NCBI RefSeq assembly: GCF_000373925.1
Contig: NZ_KB892753.1
Coordinates: 32,957 to 96,956 of the forward strand
Source: Actinopolymorpha alba DSM 45243
GTDB taxonomy: Bacteria > Actinomycetota > Actinomycetes > Propionibacteriales > Actinopolymorphaceae
Length of the DNA: 64,000 nucleotides
Direction: 5' to 3'
Shown here: positions 34,279 to 41,450 of the stretch, piece by piece
Layout: every line of letters begins with the position of its first letter
Numbering within the stretch: position 1 is the stretch's first letter
Translations under genes and position numbers: made by a program
The notes under the pieces: model-generated
The model's input: only the letters and a program-made list of their open reading frames with translations
What the model was told of the DNA's origin: nothing
Databases searched by the model: none

Positions 34279-35183
34279 CAGAAGTAGCCTTCCCGTTTGC
34301 GGTCTTCCATGGCGGCTTCACTGAACCTGTCGTCAGCCCGGGTCGCCCCACGCTCGGTGATCCGGCTGGTCGCCACCTCGGCGATGACCTCCTCGATGGT
34401 CGCCGCCGTGGACGGCACCGCGCCGGTGCAGGAGATGTCGCCGACCGTGCGGTAGCGGACCATCGCTTCGTACAACTCCTCGCCTGTCCGGCGGGGCAGC
34501 ACGTCAGCCTCGGGGAGGAGCATGCCGTCCCGCTCGAAGACCTTGCGGCGGTGGGCGAAGTAGATGGACGGGATGTCGACTTCGGCGTCGGCGATGTACT
34601 GCCAGATGTCCAGCTCGGTCCAGTTGGACAACGGGAACGCCCGGATCGACTCACCCGGGTGGAGCCGGCCGTTGTAGACGTTCCAGAGCTCGGGGCGTTG
34701 GTTCTTGGGGTCCCACTGGCCGAACTCATCGCGGAACGAGAAGACGCGTTCCTTGGCGCGGGCCTTCTCCTCGTCGCGCCGGGCGCCGCCGAGGAGGGCG
34801 TCGAAGCCGTGCTGCTCGACCGTCTCGAGCAGCACGTGGGTCTGGAGGCGGTTACGGCCCTGCCCCGGGCGTTCGGTCAGGCGACCGTCGTCGATCGCGT
34901 CCTGCACCGAGCCGACCACCAGCCGGAGGCCCAGCTCCTTCACCCGGCGGTCGCGGAACTCCAGCACCTCGGCGAAGTTGTGCCCGGTGTCGATGTGGAC
35001 GATCGCGAACGGCACTCGTGCCGGCCAGAACGCCTTCTCGGCGAGCCGGAGCATCACACAGGAGTCCTTGCCGCCTGAGAAGAGGAGAGCAGGGCGCTCG
35101 AACTCGGCGGCCACCTCACGGATGATGTGGACCGATTCCGACTCGAGCGCCCGCAAGTGCGACAACCGGTAATCGACGGGCAT
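34278..35183 (-). CDS. cysD: Sulfate adenylyltransferase subunit 2
   Basis: 301 residues, PP-loop ATP pyrophosphatase family: LLFSGGKDSCVMLRLAEKAF, then HIDTGHNFAEVLEFRD and the C-terminal TGAVPSTAATIEEVIAE. It makes adenosine phosphosulfate from ATP and sulfate with CysN. ATG 35183 is preceded by AGGTGG; a longer frame upstream lacks family residues. The cysH and cysC partners are not in the window. Confidence 0.95.
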   Translation of the reverse strand: MPVDYRLSHLRALESESVHIIREVAAEFERPALLFSGGKDSCVMLRLAEKAFWPARVPFAIVHIDTGHNFAEVLEFRDRRVKELGLRLVVGSVQDAIDDGRLTERPGQGRNRLQTHVLLETVEQHGFDALLGGARRDEEKARAKERVFSFRDEFGQWDPKNQRPELWNVYNGRLHPGESIRAFPLSNWTELDIWQYIADAEVDIPSIYFAHRRKVFERDGMLLPEADVLPRRTGEELYEAMVRYRTVGDISCTGAVPSTAATIEEVIAEVATSRITERGATRADDRFSEAAMEDRKREGYF

Positions 35184-35282
35184 GACACCACCTGGCACGC
35201 ATTCGGACAAAGACAGACGCCCTGCGATGCTACCTGGGCCAGACACATCCTGAGGACACTCGTCTGGGCCGGTCCCGGGCGT

Positions 35283-36134
35283 TCACAGGTCGAGACGCAA
35301 CCGGCGAAACGCCGCGAGCACCGGACCGGGCGGCCCACCCGGCCGCGTCTCACCGGCCGTGAACACCCGCGCCGGCCTCCCTCCCGGCACGATCGGGGCG
35401 AGCGCCGCCATCAGGGTGGCCAGGGTGCCCGCGTCGTCCGTCGCACTCAGATCGCTCGCGCCGCCGCTCACCCGCCAGCCACCCGCCAGCACCCGGACAT
35501 CCAGGACGCCGTCGCCCTGGCTGACCTGCAGATCTCCGAAGCCGTACGCAGCGTGATGCGCCGAGAACGCCGGCCAGGTACGCAGGCGCCAACCCGGCGA
35601 GGTGGCGGCGTCCGTGGGCACCGGCGGCGTGCCAGCGGCGGCTCCGGCCAGGCGGCCTTCCCCAGGTCCACTCGCCGCGCCACCATCGAGCGCCCACCAG
35701 GTCGAGCCGCCCACCGCCTGGAAACCCATCCGCTGGTAGAGCGCGGCCGCCGCGGCGTTGTCGTCGGCGACGTCCAACTCGATCGCCGACACCCCGGCGG
35801 CACGGGCGACCTCGACACCGTCGGCGAGCAGGTGCCGGCCGATTCCGGCCCGCCTCTGGTCGCCGGCCACCGCCACGCCGTTGAGGAAGAGCACGGGCCC
35901 GAGGAGCCGCCAGTCGGCGACCCCGGCGAGCCGGCCATCGGCCAGGGCGGCGCGTAACACCAGGGTCCGGCTGCCGGGCGGAACCGCGCAGCCCGCGGCG
36001 AGGAACCGCGCGAACCGGCCGCTGTCGTACGGCGTGAGCCCCGCGCACGCCACCGGCACGACGAGGCGGAGCAACTCCGCGGCCGGCGGCCACCAGCGTT
36101 CCTCGTCGGCGTCACACACGCGAACCTCAGGCAC
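35283..36134 (-). CDS. GNAT-family N-acetyltransferase
   Basis: 283 residues. The acetyl-CoA loop Q/RxxGxG/A appears as RRAGIGRHLLADG (about 93-105), followed by AIELDVADDNAAAAALYQRMGF, the classic motif B. The C-terminal 130 residues form a second, Gly/Ala-rich domain that I do not recognise. Substrate unknown. The start is GTG 36134, with GGAGGTGG 4-6 bases upstream. It is divergent from the first gene of the polysaccharide locus. Confidence 0.8.
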   Translation of the reverse strand: MPEVRVCDADEERWWPPAAELLRLVVPVACAGLTPYDSGRFARFLAAGCAVPPGSRTLVLRAALADGRLAGVADWRLLGPVLFLNGVAVAGDQRRAGIGRHLLADGVEVARAAGVSAIELDVADDNAAAAALYQRMGFQAVGGSTWWALDGGAASGPGEGRLAGAAAGTPPVPTDAATSPGWRLRTWPAFSAHHAAYGFGDLQVSQGDGVLDVRVLAGGWRVSGGASDLSATDDAGTLATLMAALAPIVPGGRPARVFTAGETRPGGPPGPVLAAFRRLRLDL

Positions 36135-36224
36135 CGAACCACCTCCACCCGATTGGGGCTGCCGAATCGGGACCTCTAGGCTTGTCCACGCATTTCACCT
36201 GCCGCCTACACCACCACATCGTTC

Positions 36225-37286
36225 ATGGACACAGTGACCAGGCTCGAGGACGAGCCCTCGTGGCTTGCCGGGCTTGAGTTGGCCGGCGGGTACGACACAT
36301 ACCACCTCCCCGCCTACCAGCGGCTCACCACCCCTGAAGTGTGTGACGCGGTCCTGCTGGCCTACGAGGCCGGTGGTGTCAAGGTGGTCCTGCCGCTGAC
36401 CCTGCGCCCGCTTCCGGCCGCCGTTCGTGAGGCGACCGGCTACGCGCTGGACGCGACCTCCGTGTACGGCTATCCCGGTCCGCTGTGCGACGTGCCCGGC
36501 GACCGCGTGGATGACGACTGGCGACACGGATTCGCGGAGTGGTTCACCAAGACCTGCGCGGAGCTGTCCGTGCTCTCGGTATTCCTCCGCACCAACCCGT
36601 TGCTCGACGCGGGCGACCTCTTCACCGCGGCGCCCTTCGTCGTCTCCGCGACCACGCCGACCGTCGCGGTGGACCTCACCCGTACGCGGGAGGAGCGGCT
36701 CGCCCGGGCGACGTCCCACCATCGGCGGGCTCTGCGCAAGTCGACCGCGCACGGTCTGACGTACGCCCGCGACCACGGCGACGACGCGATCGCCGGGTTC
36801 ACGGCCTGCTACCTCGAGACCATGTCGAAGCACGAGGCATCCGAGTCGTATCTGCTCGACGAGGCCCGGGTCGCACAACTCCTCACCGCGCTCGGCGAGC
36901 ACGCCGAGCTGTGGGTGGCCCGCAAGCCTGACGGTGAGGTCGCGAGTGCGGCGATCTTCTTCCGTACGAACGGCATCCTGCAGTACCACCTCGGCGGCAC
37001 TCGCGCGGCCGACTACGCGCTCGGTGCGGCTCGACCGCTGTTCGAGGCGGTCGCCGAGGAGGGACGCCTGCGCGGAGATCGGTGGCTGCACCTCGGTGGC
37101 GGGGTGGGCGGCGGGGATGACAGCCTGCTGCGCTACAAGGGTGGCTTCGGGCCCGAGCGCTTCGCCTATCGCACCATCCGCGCGATCCTCGATCAGGACG
37201 CGTACGCCAAGGCCGCCCGGTCCGTGGAGCTGGACCCGGATCGGGGATTCTTCCCGGCCTACCGCACCGCCGGCCTCGGCGTCTGA
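36225..37286 (+). CDS. FemAB/BioF2-like GNAT acyl- or aminoacyltransferase
   Basis: 353 residues with the two-domain GNAT fold of FemAB-related proteins; the C-terminal part has AAIFFRTNGILQYHLGGTRAADY and LLRYKGGFGPERFAYRT, typical of the family associated with peptidoglycan or exopolysaccharide modification (XrtA-type and others). It probably adds an acyl or aminoacyl group to a wall or polysaccharide precursor. No clear Shine-Dalgarno precedes ATG 36225. A 34-base ATGATCACGT palindrome starts 19 bases after its stop. It borders the polysaccharide locus and I count it as part of it. Confidence 0.75.
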   Translation: MDTVTRLEDEPSWLAGLELAGGYDTYHLPAYQRLTTPEVCDAVLLAYEAGGVKVVLPLTLRPLPAAVREATGYALDATSVYGYPGPLCDVPGDRVDDDWRHGFAEWFTKTCAELSVLSVFLRTNPLLDAGDLFTAAPFVVSATTPTVAVDLTRTREERLARATSHHRRALRKSTAHGLTYARDHGDDAIAGFTACYLETMSKHEASESYLLDEARVAQLLTALGEHAELWVARKPDGEVASAAIFFRTNGILQYHLGGTRAADYALGAARPLFEAVAEEGRLRGDRWLHLGGGVGGGDDSLLRYKGGFGPERFAYRTIRAILDQDAYAKAARSVELDPDRGFFPAYRTAGLGV

Positions 37287-37305
37287 CGGTCGGGTTCACG
37301 TAGCT

Positions 37306-37339
37306 CCCGTAATGATCACGTTTACGTGATCATTACGGG
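37306..37339 (+). repeat. 34-base ATGATCACGT-family palindrome
   Basis: Perfect 16-base arms (37306-37321 and 37324-37339) around TT, flanked by CCCGT / ACGGG. It is the reverse complement of 23239-23272 but for one base. In both places the same strand of the element is the sense strand of the gene it follows. Confidence 0.92.
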
Positions 37340-37407
37340 CCCCGGACGCTGCCTCGGGCCAGAGCGGCGCCAGTGCGCCTCGGACTCGAACAGTCGTACC
37401 GGTCTGA

Positions 37408-38085
37408 TCAGCCGGCGCGGAGAAGCTTGCGGTCCTTGGCGGTGAGGATGAACTCGTCGGTCATCGCCTCACCGCGCTCCTCATCCAGGTCGCTCATCAA
37501 CGTGCGGGTGTCGACCACCACGCCCTCGCGAGCGAAGACCACCTTCACGGTCTGGACCAGGATCCTGGCGTCGAGCCACAAGGAGCGGCGGTCGACGTAC
37601 TCGACGTCGAGGCTGAGCCGCGTGCTCCAACCCACGGTGTTGCGGCCGGCGATCTGAGCGAGTCCGGTGATGCCGGGGCGGACGTCAAAGCGGCGGCGCT
37701 CGTAGGCGGTGTACCACACGTCGTACTTCGGGAGCAGCGGCCGCGGCCCGATGATGCTCATGTCGCCGCGGAGCACGTTGATGAGCTGCGGGATCTCGTC
37801 AAGGCTGAGCTTGCGCAGCAGCCGGCCGAGCCGCGTGAGCCGCCGGTGATCGGGCAGCAGATAGCCCTGGCCGTCCCGCTTGTCTGTCATCGTGCGGAAC
37901 TTCAGAACCGAGAACGAACGCCCGTGCATGCCGGTCCGGCGCTGGCGGAAGAGGACGGGAGATCCGAGCCGCCAGCGTACGACGAACGCAACCATCAGCA
38001 CGACTGGAGAGAGGACGAGCAATCCGACGAGTGCAAGCGCGATGTCGAAGCCACGCTTCACACCGCGCGCCACCTGGTGCTTCAC
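37408..38085 (-). CDS. Undecaprenyl-phosphate sugar-1-phosphate transferase (WcaJ/RfbP-like)
   Basis: 225 residues, bacterial sugar transferase family: one N-terminal membrane helix (GFDIALALVGLLVLSPVVLMV), the catalytic segment FRQRRTGMHGRSFSVLKFRTM, then LRKLSLDEIPQLINVLRGDMSIIGPRP and the C-terminal RPGITGLAQIAGRN. It starts polysaccharide repeat synthesis by loading the first sugar on the lipid carrier at the membrane. It is the short, single-helix type. GTG 38085 is chosen because the membrane helix follows; the upstream codons have no family match. Confidence 0.92.
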   Translation of the reverse strand: MKHQVARGVKRGFDIALALVGLLVLSPVVLMVAFVVRWRLGSPVLFRQRRTGMHGRSFSVLKFRTMTDKRDGQGYLLPDHRRLTRLGRLLRKLSLDEIPQLINVLRGDMSIIGPRPLLPKYDVWYTAYERRRFDVRPGITGLAQIAGRNTVGWSTRLSLDVEYVDRRSLWLDARILVQTVKVVFAREGVVVDTRTLMSDLDEERGEAMTDEFILTAKDRKLLRAG

Positions 38086-38697
38086 AACACCCCCAAGGTC
38101 TGTCCCGGCCAGTTGGTGCGGGCCTGGGACGAACGACGCGGCTCCCGTTGTGTCCGCTCGACGTTCACCCGCACCACCCCCCGGCGCTACCAACGACTCG
38201 CGGCGCGCACGGTTACGAACAATCTGCCGCTAATGACGTGTTATGAGACATCATTGCCAAGATTGTTACTTAGTGTTCGACATCCACTCCGGAGAGGCAG
38301 AAAAGCGCAGGCATACTACGCAGCTTTGGACAACTCCGACTGACGATCGAGATCGGGATTTCCCGATCCACCTAGATGACTCCCGGCCTGGCCCGTAAGT
38401 TGCGTCACGATGGGTGCAAAATTTCGGCGTACTTCACACCTGATCTTCCGGATGGTGGACCGCCGGTTTTGCCGAACCTCAGGGGGAACCGCAGAATGCC
38501 CAGGTCGGCCGCGGGGGCCGCACCGGCAACACCAACGGCAACGCGGTTCCCCCGAAGTAGCTCGGCACGAAGATCTCCTGCCCTCTGTCGACAGACACGA
38601 GTACCCACCTCCCCTCCTGATCCCGGATACCCGGGGCGGGCGTGACGGGAGGAGTCGGGGGGGCGTGTTGCTCCGCACCCCGACCGAAGGAGATCTC
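38086..38697. other. 612-base divergent gap with promoters and a structured leader
   Basis: An AT-rich patch at about 38215-38285 probably contains promoters for the sugar transferase (left) and the first lysozyme gene (right), but I could not fix hexamers. The right half holds the structured leader at 38470-38567. No gene is supported. Confidence 0.6.
38470..38567 (+). promoter_or_regulatory. Structured 5' leader of the lysozyme gene, c-di-AMP (ydaO) riboswitch candidate
   Basis: TGCCGA (38470-38475) pairs with TCGGCA (38562-38567); GGGGGAACCGC (38482-38492) pairs perfectly with GCGGTTCCCCC (38543-38553); an inner GCGG-GGG-CCGC hairpin is near 38510-38522. The order TTTTGCCGAACC ... GGGGGAACCGC resembles the 5' half of ydaO-type riboswitches, which control wall hydrolases in actinobacteria. 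The usual 3' conserved CAGCTAAC segment is not intact, so the class is uncertain; the structure itself is clear. Confidence 0.42.
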
Positions 38698-39645
38698 GTG
38701 AGGCCAACCGCCTCCTCGTCCGCGCACGCCCCGAAGGACCCGGAGTCCTCGAAGCACTCGCGGCATCCGAAGCCCGGCCACCGTCCGCACCGCCTGACCG
38801 CCCCCGGCAGGGCCGCGGCCCTCCTCGGCACCGCCGTCGTCGCGGGCGCCGTTGCCGTGGGCGCCGCCGCCGTGGGAGTGGCCACGCCCACGCTCGCCGC
38901 CGACCAGACCGGGGCGGTGACCCGGGCGGCCAGCGCCTCGCCGAAGCCGCACTCCAAGGCCGATCCCTCCAAGGCGAAGGCCGGCCTCAAACCCGTGATC
39001 ATCCGCACGCGGGGTGGCCGGACGCCGGGCATCGACGTCGCCAGTCACCAGGGCAACGTCGACTGGAAGCACTGGTGGAGCAAGGGCAAGAAGTTCGCCT
39101 ACGTCAAGGCCACCGAGGGCACCCGCTACCGCAACCCGTACTTCCGGCAGCAGTACTTCGGTGCCGGTGACGTCGGCATGATCCGCGGCGCGTACCACTT
39201 CGGCCGGCCGGACCGGGCCAGCGGCGCCGACCAGGCCAACTTCTTCGTCGACAACGGCGGTGGACTGCGCAGCGACGGGAGGACCCTGCCCGGCGAGCTC
39301 GACATCGAGTACGGCGAGGCCGTCAGCGTCTCGACCTGCTACGGGATCTCCAAGCGCGCGATGGTCAACTGGATCCGCGACTTCCTCCAGACCTACAAGG
39401 CCCGCACGGGACACAACGCCCTGATCTACACCACCGAAGAGTGGTGGCAGCAGTGCACCGGCGACACCAAGGAGTTCAGCGACAGCCCGCTGTGGATCGC
39501 GGAGTACGGACGGAGCACGGGCCCGCTGCCCGGTCGCTGGAAGCGGCACACCTTCTGGCAGTACACCGACTCGCCGATCGACCAGAACTACTTCAACGGG
39601 TCGCTCGACGAACTGAAGGCGTGGGCGTACAACGCGGCGAAGTGA
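38698..39645 (+). CDS. Secreted GH25 lysozyme (N-acetylmuramidase), copy 1
   Basis: 315 residues with a signal-type N-terminus (AAALLGTAVVAGAVAVGAAA) and a GH25 domain from about 105: GIDVASHQGNVDW with the first catalytic Asp, FAYVKATEGT, GAYHFGRP and the acidic pair ELDIEYG. It cleaves muramic acid linkages in peptidoglycan, probably to open the wall for polymer attachment or growth. GTG 38698 has a strong GAAGGAGAT ribosome-binding site. It is followed by a long terminator and then by a paralogue. Confidence 0.92.
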   Translation: MRPTASSSAHAPKDPESSKHSRHPKPGHRPHRLTAPGRAAALLGTAVVAGAVAVGAAAVGVATPTLAADQTGAVTRAASASPKPHSKADPSKAKAGLKPVIIRTRGGRTPGIDVASHQGNVDWKHWWSKGKKFAYVKATEGTRYRNPYFRQQYFGAGDVGMIRGAYHFGRPDRASGADQANFFVDNGGGLRSDGRTLPGELDIEYGEAVSVSTCYGISKRAMVNWIRDFLQTYKARTGHNALIYTTEEWWQQCTGDTKEFSDSPLWIAEYGRSTGPLPGRWKRHTFWQYTDSPIDQNYFNGSLDELKAWAYNAAK

Positions 39646-39646
39646 C

Positions 39647-39712
39647 AACCTGCCCGCCTCCGGAGGGGCGCCACTCGATCGCACCGGATCGAGGGCGCCC
39701 CTCCGGCAGGTT
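39647..39712 (+). terminator. Long hairpin terminator between the lysozyme genes
   Basis: Nested stems: AACCTG / CAGGTT, CCGGAGGGGCGCC / GGCGCCCCTCCGG and inner CTCGATC / GATCGAG. It starts two bases after the first lysozyme stop. No T-tract follows. Confidence 0.8.
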
Positions 39713-39748
39713 CGCGTGGAAACTTGCTGCCAGAAACCTACCGACCTG

Positions 39749-39773
39749 GGTAACTTTCTCCTTAGTCTCCGGA
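39749..39773 (+). promoter_or_regulatory. 25-base motif upstream of lysozyme 2
   Basis: GGTAACTTT ... TCTCCGGA, 84 bases before ATG 39857. Twenty-one of 25 bases match the minus-strand sequence 46383-46359 upstream of the nucleotide-sugar dehydrogenase. Just before it lies TACCGA, giving a TACC / GGTA inverted repeat, also seen at the second site. Confidence 0.55.
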
Positions 39774-39856
39774 TCACTGGCGATATGGGGCTTGTCCGCC
39801 CGCTTGTCCGGGCGGCCCACCCACCGCTCCGCCCGCCTCTGACCGAAGGAGATCCC

Positions 39857-40858
39857 ATGAGGTCGCTGCTGTCTCCCTCCGTGCCGCGCGACCGCTCGTC
39901 GCGGGTCGCATCCGCCCGGCGCGGACGCCGTTCGTTCCTCCCTGTGCTTGCCGGCAGCCTGGTTGGCGCCACGGCTCTGATGATGAGCCTCGCCGCGTCG
40001 TCGCTCGCTGCCAACGACGCGTCTGCCGAGCCCGCCCGCGCGGCCGCCCGGCCCGCCACGGCATCTGAGGCCGCGGTGCCCGGCGCGCCGACGACCCGCG
40101 TGGTGTTCAAACCCGACTCCGACCTCGAGCCCACCGCGGCGGCCCGGCGGGCGGGGATCAACCAGCCCGGCGACGCGACGATGGGCTGGAAGGCCCCGAC
40201 TGGCAAGGCAGCCGCGAGGCCGTCCGTCACCGTGCTGGCCACTCAGACGCCGGGCATCGACGTCGCCAGCCACCAGGGCAACGTCGACTGGGCGTACTGG
40301 TGGGGCCAGGGCAAGAGGTTCGCCTACGTCAAGGCGACCGAGGGCACCTACTACCGCAACCCGTACTTCGCCCAGCAGTACAACGGCTCCTACAACATCG
40401 GCATGATCCGGGGCGCCTACCACTTCGGCGTTCCCAACGACTCCAGCGGATCGGCCCAGGCCAACTTCTTCGTCGACCACGGCGGCGGCTGGTCCCGCGA
40501 CGGCAAGACTCTCCCGGGCGTGCTCGACATCGAGTACAACCCGTACGGCGGCACCTGCTACGGCATGAGCCAGGCCGCCCTCGTGAACTGGATCCGCGAC
40601 TTCGCCAACACCTTCAAGGCCCGCACCGGGCGGGACATGGTGATCTACACGGCGCGGAACTGGTGGGTCCCCTGTACCGGCAACAGCACGGCGTTCTCGA
40701 CCGTCAGTCCGCTGTGGATCGCGGACTACGTGAACAACCCGCCGGTGCTCTTCGGCGGCTGGGGGTTCCGGACCTTCTGGCAGTACACCAGCAGTCCGCT
40801 CGACCAGAACTACTTCAACGGCGCGTACGACCGACTTCAGGCACTGGCGAACGGCTGA
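39857..40858 (+). CDS. Secreted GH25 lysozyme (N-acetylmuramidase), copy 2
   Basis: 333 residues. After a signal segment (AGSLVGATALMMSLAASSLA) and a Pro/Ala-rich linker, the GH25 domain is about 65 percent like its neighbour by eye: GIDVASHQGNVDWAYWWGQG, FAYVKATEGTYY, GAYHFGVP, GVLDIEYNP. Catalytic Asp/Glu residues are retained. The ribosome-binding site GAAGGAGATCCC is the same as in copy 1, so the pair arose by tandem duplication, but leaders differ: copy 1 has the structured leader, copy 2 the 25-base motif. Confidence 0.92.
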   Translation: MRSLLSPSVPRDRSSRVASARRGRRSFLPVLAGSLVGATALMMSLAASSLAANDASAEPARAAARPATASEAAVPGAPTTRVVFKPDSDLEPTAAARRAGINQPGDATMGWKAPTGKAAARPSVTVLATQTPGIDVASHQGNVDWAYWWGQGKRFAYVKATEGTYYRNPYFAQQYNGSYNIGMIRGAYHFGVPNDSSGSAQANFFVDHGGGWSRDGKTLPGVLDIEYNPYGGTCYGMSQAALVNWIRDFANTFKARTGRDMVIYTARNWWVPCTGNSTAFSTVSPLWIADYVNNPPVLFGGWGFRTFWQYTSSPLDQNYFNGAYDRLQALANG

Positions 40859-40927
40859 ACCAGGCGGCGCCTCTGGTCCAGGATCCGTGATTCGCAGGCG
40901 TCCCGGTGGCAACCCAACCCGGGGGGT

Positions 40928-41029
40928 TCGTTCTGGGTCGGGGGCCTCGGGCTCGTTCTTCGGCCAGGGGGCGCGGGCTCATTCTGGGTCGGGGGCACCC
41001 TCGTACGGCTCTATTGGCCAAGGGGGCCC
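40928..41029. repeat. Degenerate 25-26-base tandem repeats
   Basis: Units begin at 40928, 40953 and 40979, each containing TCRTTCT ... GGGGGC, with a looser fourth (TTGGCCAAGGGGGC) near 41013. They follow the lysozyme gene by about 70 bases. Confidence 0.7.
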
Positions 41030-41083
41030 CTCACCCAGATGGAGGCCTATTCAAAACCCTCACGCCGACAGGTCGCGGCATCG

Positions 41084-41162
41084 TGAAGGTTGCGGGAGGC
41101 GACTTGGCGGAGGTGCCTCGGCTTCTTTGCCGAAACTCCTCCGCCAAGTCATCGCAACCTCA
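41084..41162. repeat. Nested hairpin A
   Basis: AGGTTGCG (41087-41094) with CGCAACCT (41153-41160), GACTTGGCGGAG (41101-41112) with CTCCGCCAAGTC (41139-41150), and inner TCGGC (41118-41122) with GCCGA (41129-41133). Stems are exact, separated by internal loops. Confidence 0.85.
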
Positions 41163-41194
41163 GTGGGCGATCGCCATAGCGAGCAACTCTCGAC
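41153..41194 (+). repeat. 42-base dispersed repeat, copy 1
   Basis: About 36 of 43 aligned bases match 47711-47753 in the same orientation with one gap. Its first eight bases are also the right arm of hairpin A. Confidence 0.72.
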
Positions 41195-41200
41195 TCAGAC

Positions 41201-41267
41201 CAAGATCATTGTGGAGAAGTGGCCCACGCCCGCGCGGAATGTGGGCCACTTCCCCGAAATGATCTTG
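41201..41267. repeat. Nested hairpin B
   Basis: CAAGATCATT (41201-41210) pairs with AATGATCTTG (41258-41267) and GAAGTGGCCCAC (41216-41227) with GTGGGCCACTTC (41241-41252); both stems are perfect, separated by a 5 x 5 internal loop. No T-tract. Confidence 0.88.
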
Positions 41268-41310
41268 AGCGCAGCGGGTTGTCTCGCACTCCGGACTACT
41301 GGCGGCGCTG

Positions 41311-41420
41311 TGGCGTACAGCTTGCCCATCCGGATGCTGAGACATCAGACCAAGGAGTCCGGGCATTCGAGGATCGGTAAGGATCTTGGTCACACAGCGA
41401 CGAAAATCCTTCGTGATCAT
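41311..41420 (-). repeat. Dispersed 110-base non-coding module, copy 2
   Basis: Reverse complement of 4887-4996 with 84 of 110 bases identical and no gap. Here the module starts at 41420, 31 bases past the minus-strand stop of the dehydrogenase gene, so it would be in its 3' untranslated RNA. Confidence 0.75.
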
Positions 41421-41450
41421 GGCGGCCGGGCCAGAGGTGCCCAGCAGGAC

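Larger units (their letters stand above)
40859..41450. other. 592-base gene-free stretch of repeats and hairpins
   Basis: From left to right: 25-26-base tandem repeats (40928 on), nested hairpins at 41084-41162 and 41201-41267, part of a 42-base dispersed repeat (41153-41194) and the second 110-base module (41311-41420). It is bounded by the ends of a plus gene and a minus gene. No coding frame is supported. Confidence 0.75.

Noticed and set aside
33184..34287. A 367-codon open frame antisense to cysN
   Set aside because: cysN has full GTPase motifs; the antisense frame shows none and fits a third-position GC shadow.
39656..39856. A second copy of the structured riboswitch-like leader before lysozyme 2
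   Set aside because: The segment holds a terminator and the 25-base motif but none of the GCCGAACC or GGGGGAACC blocks.
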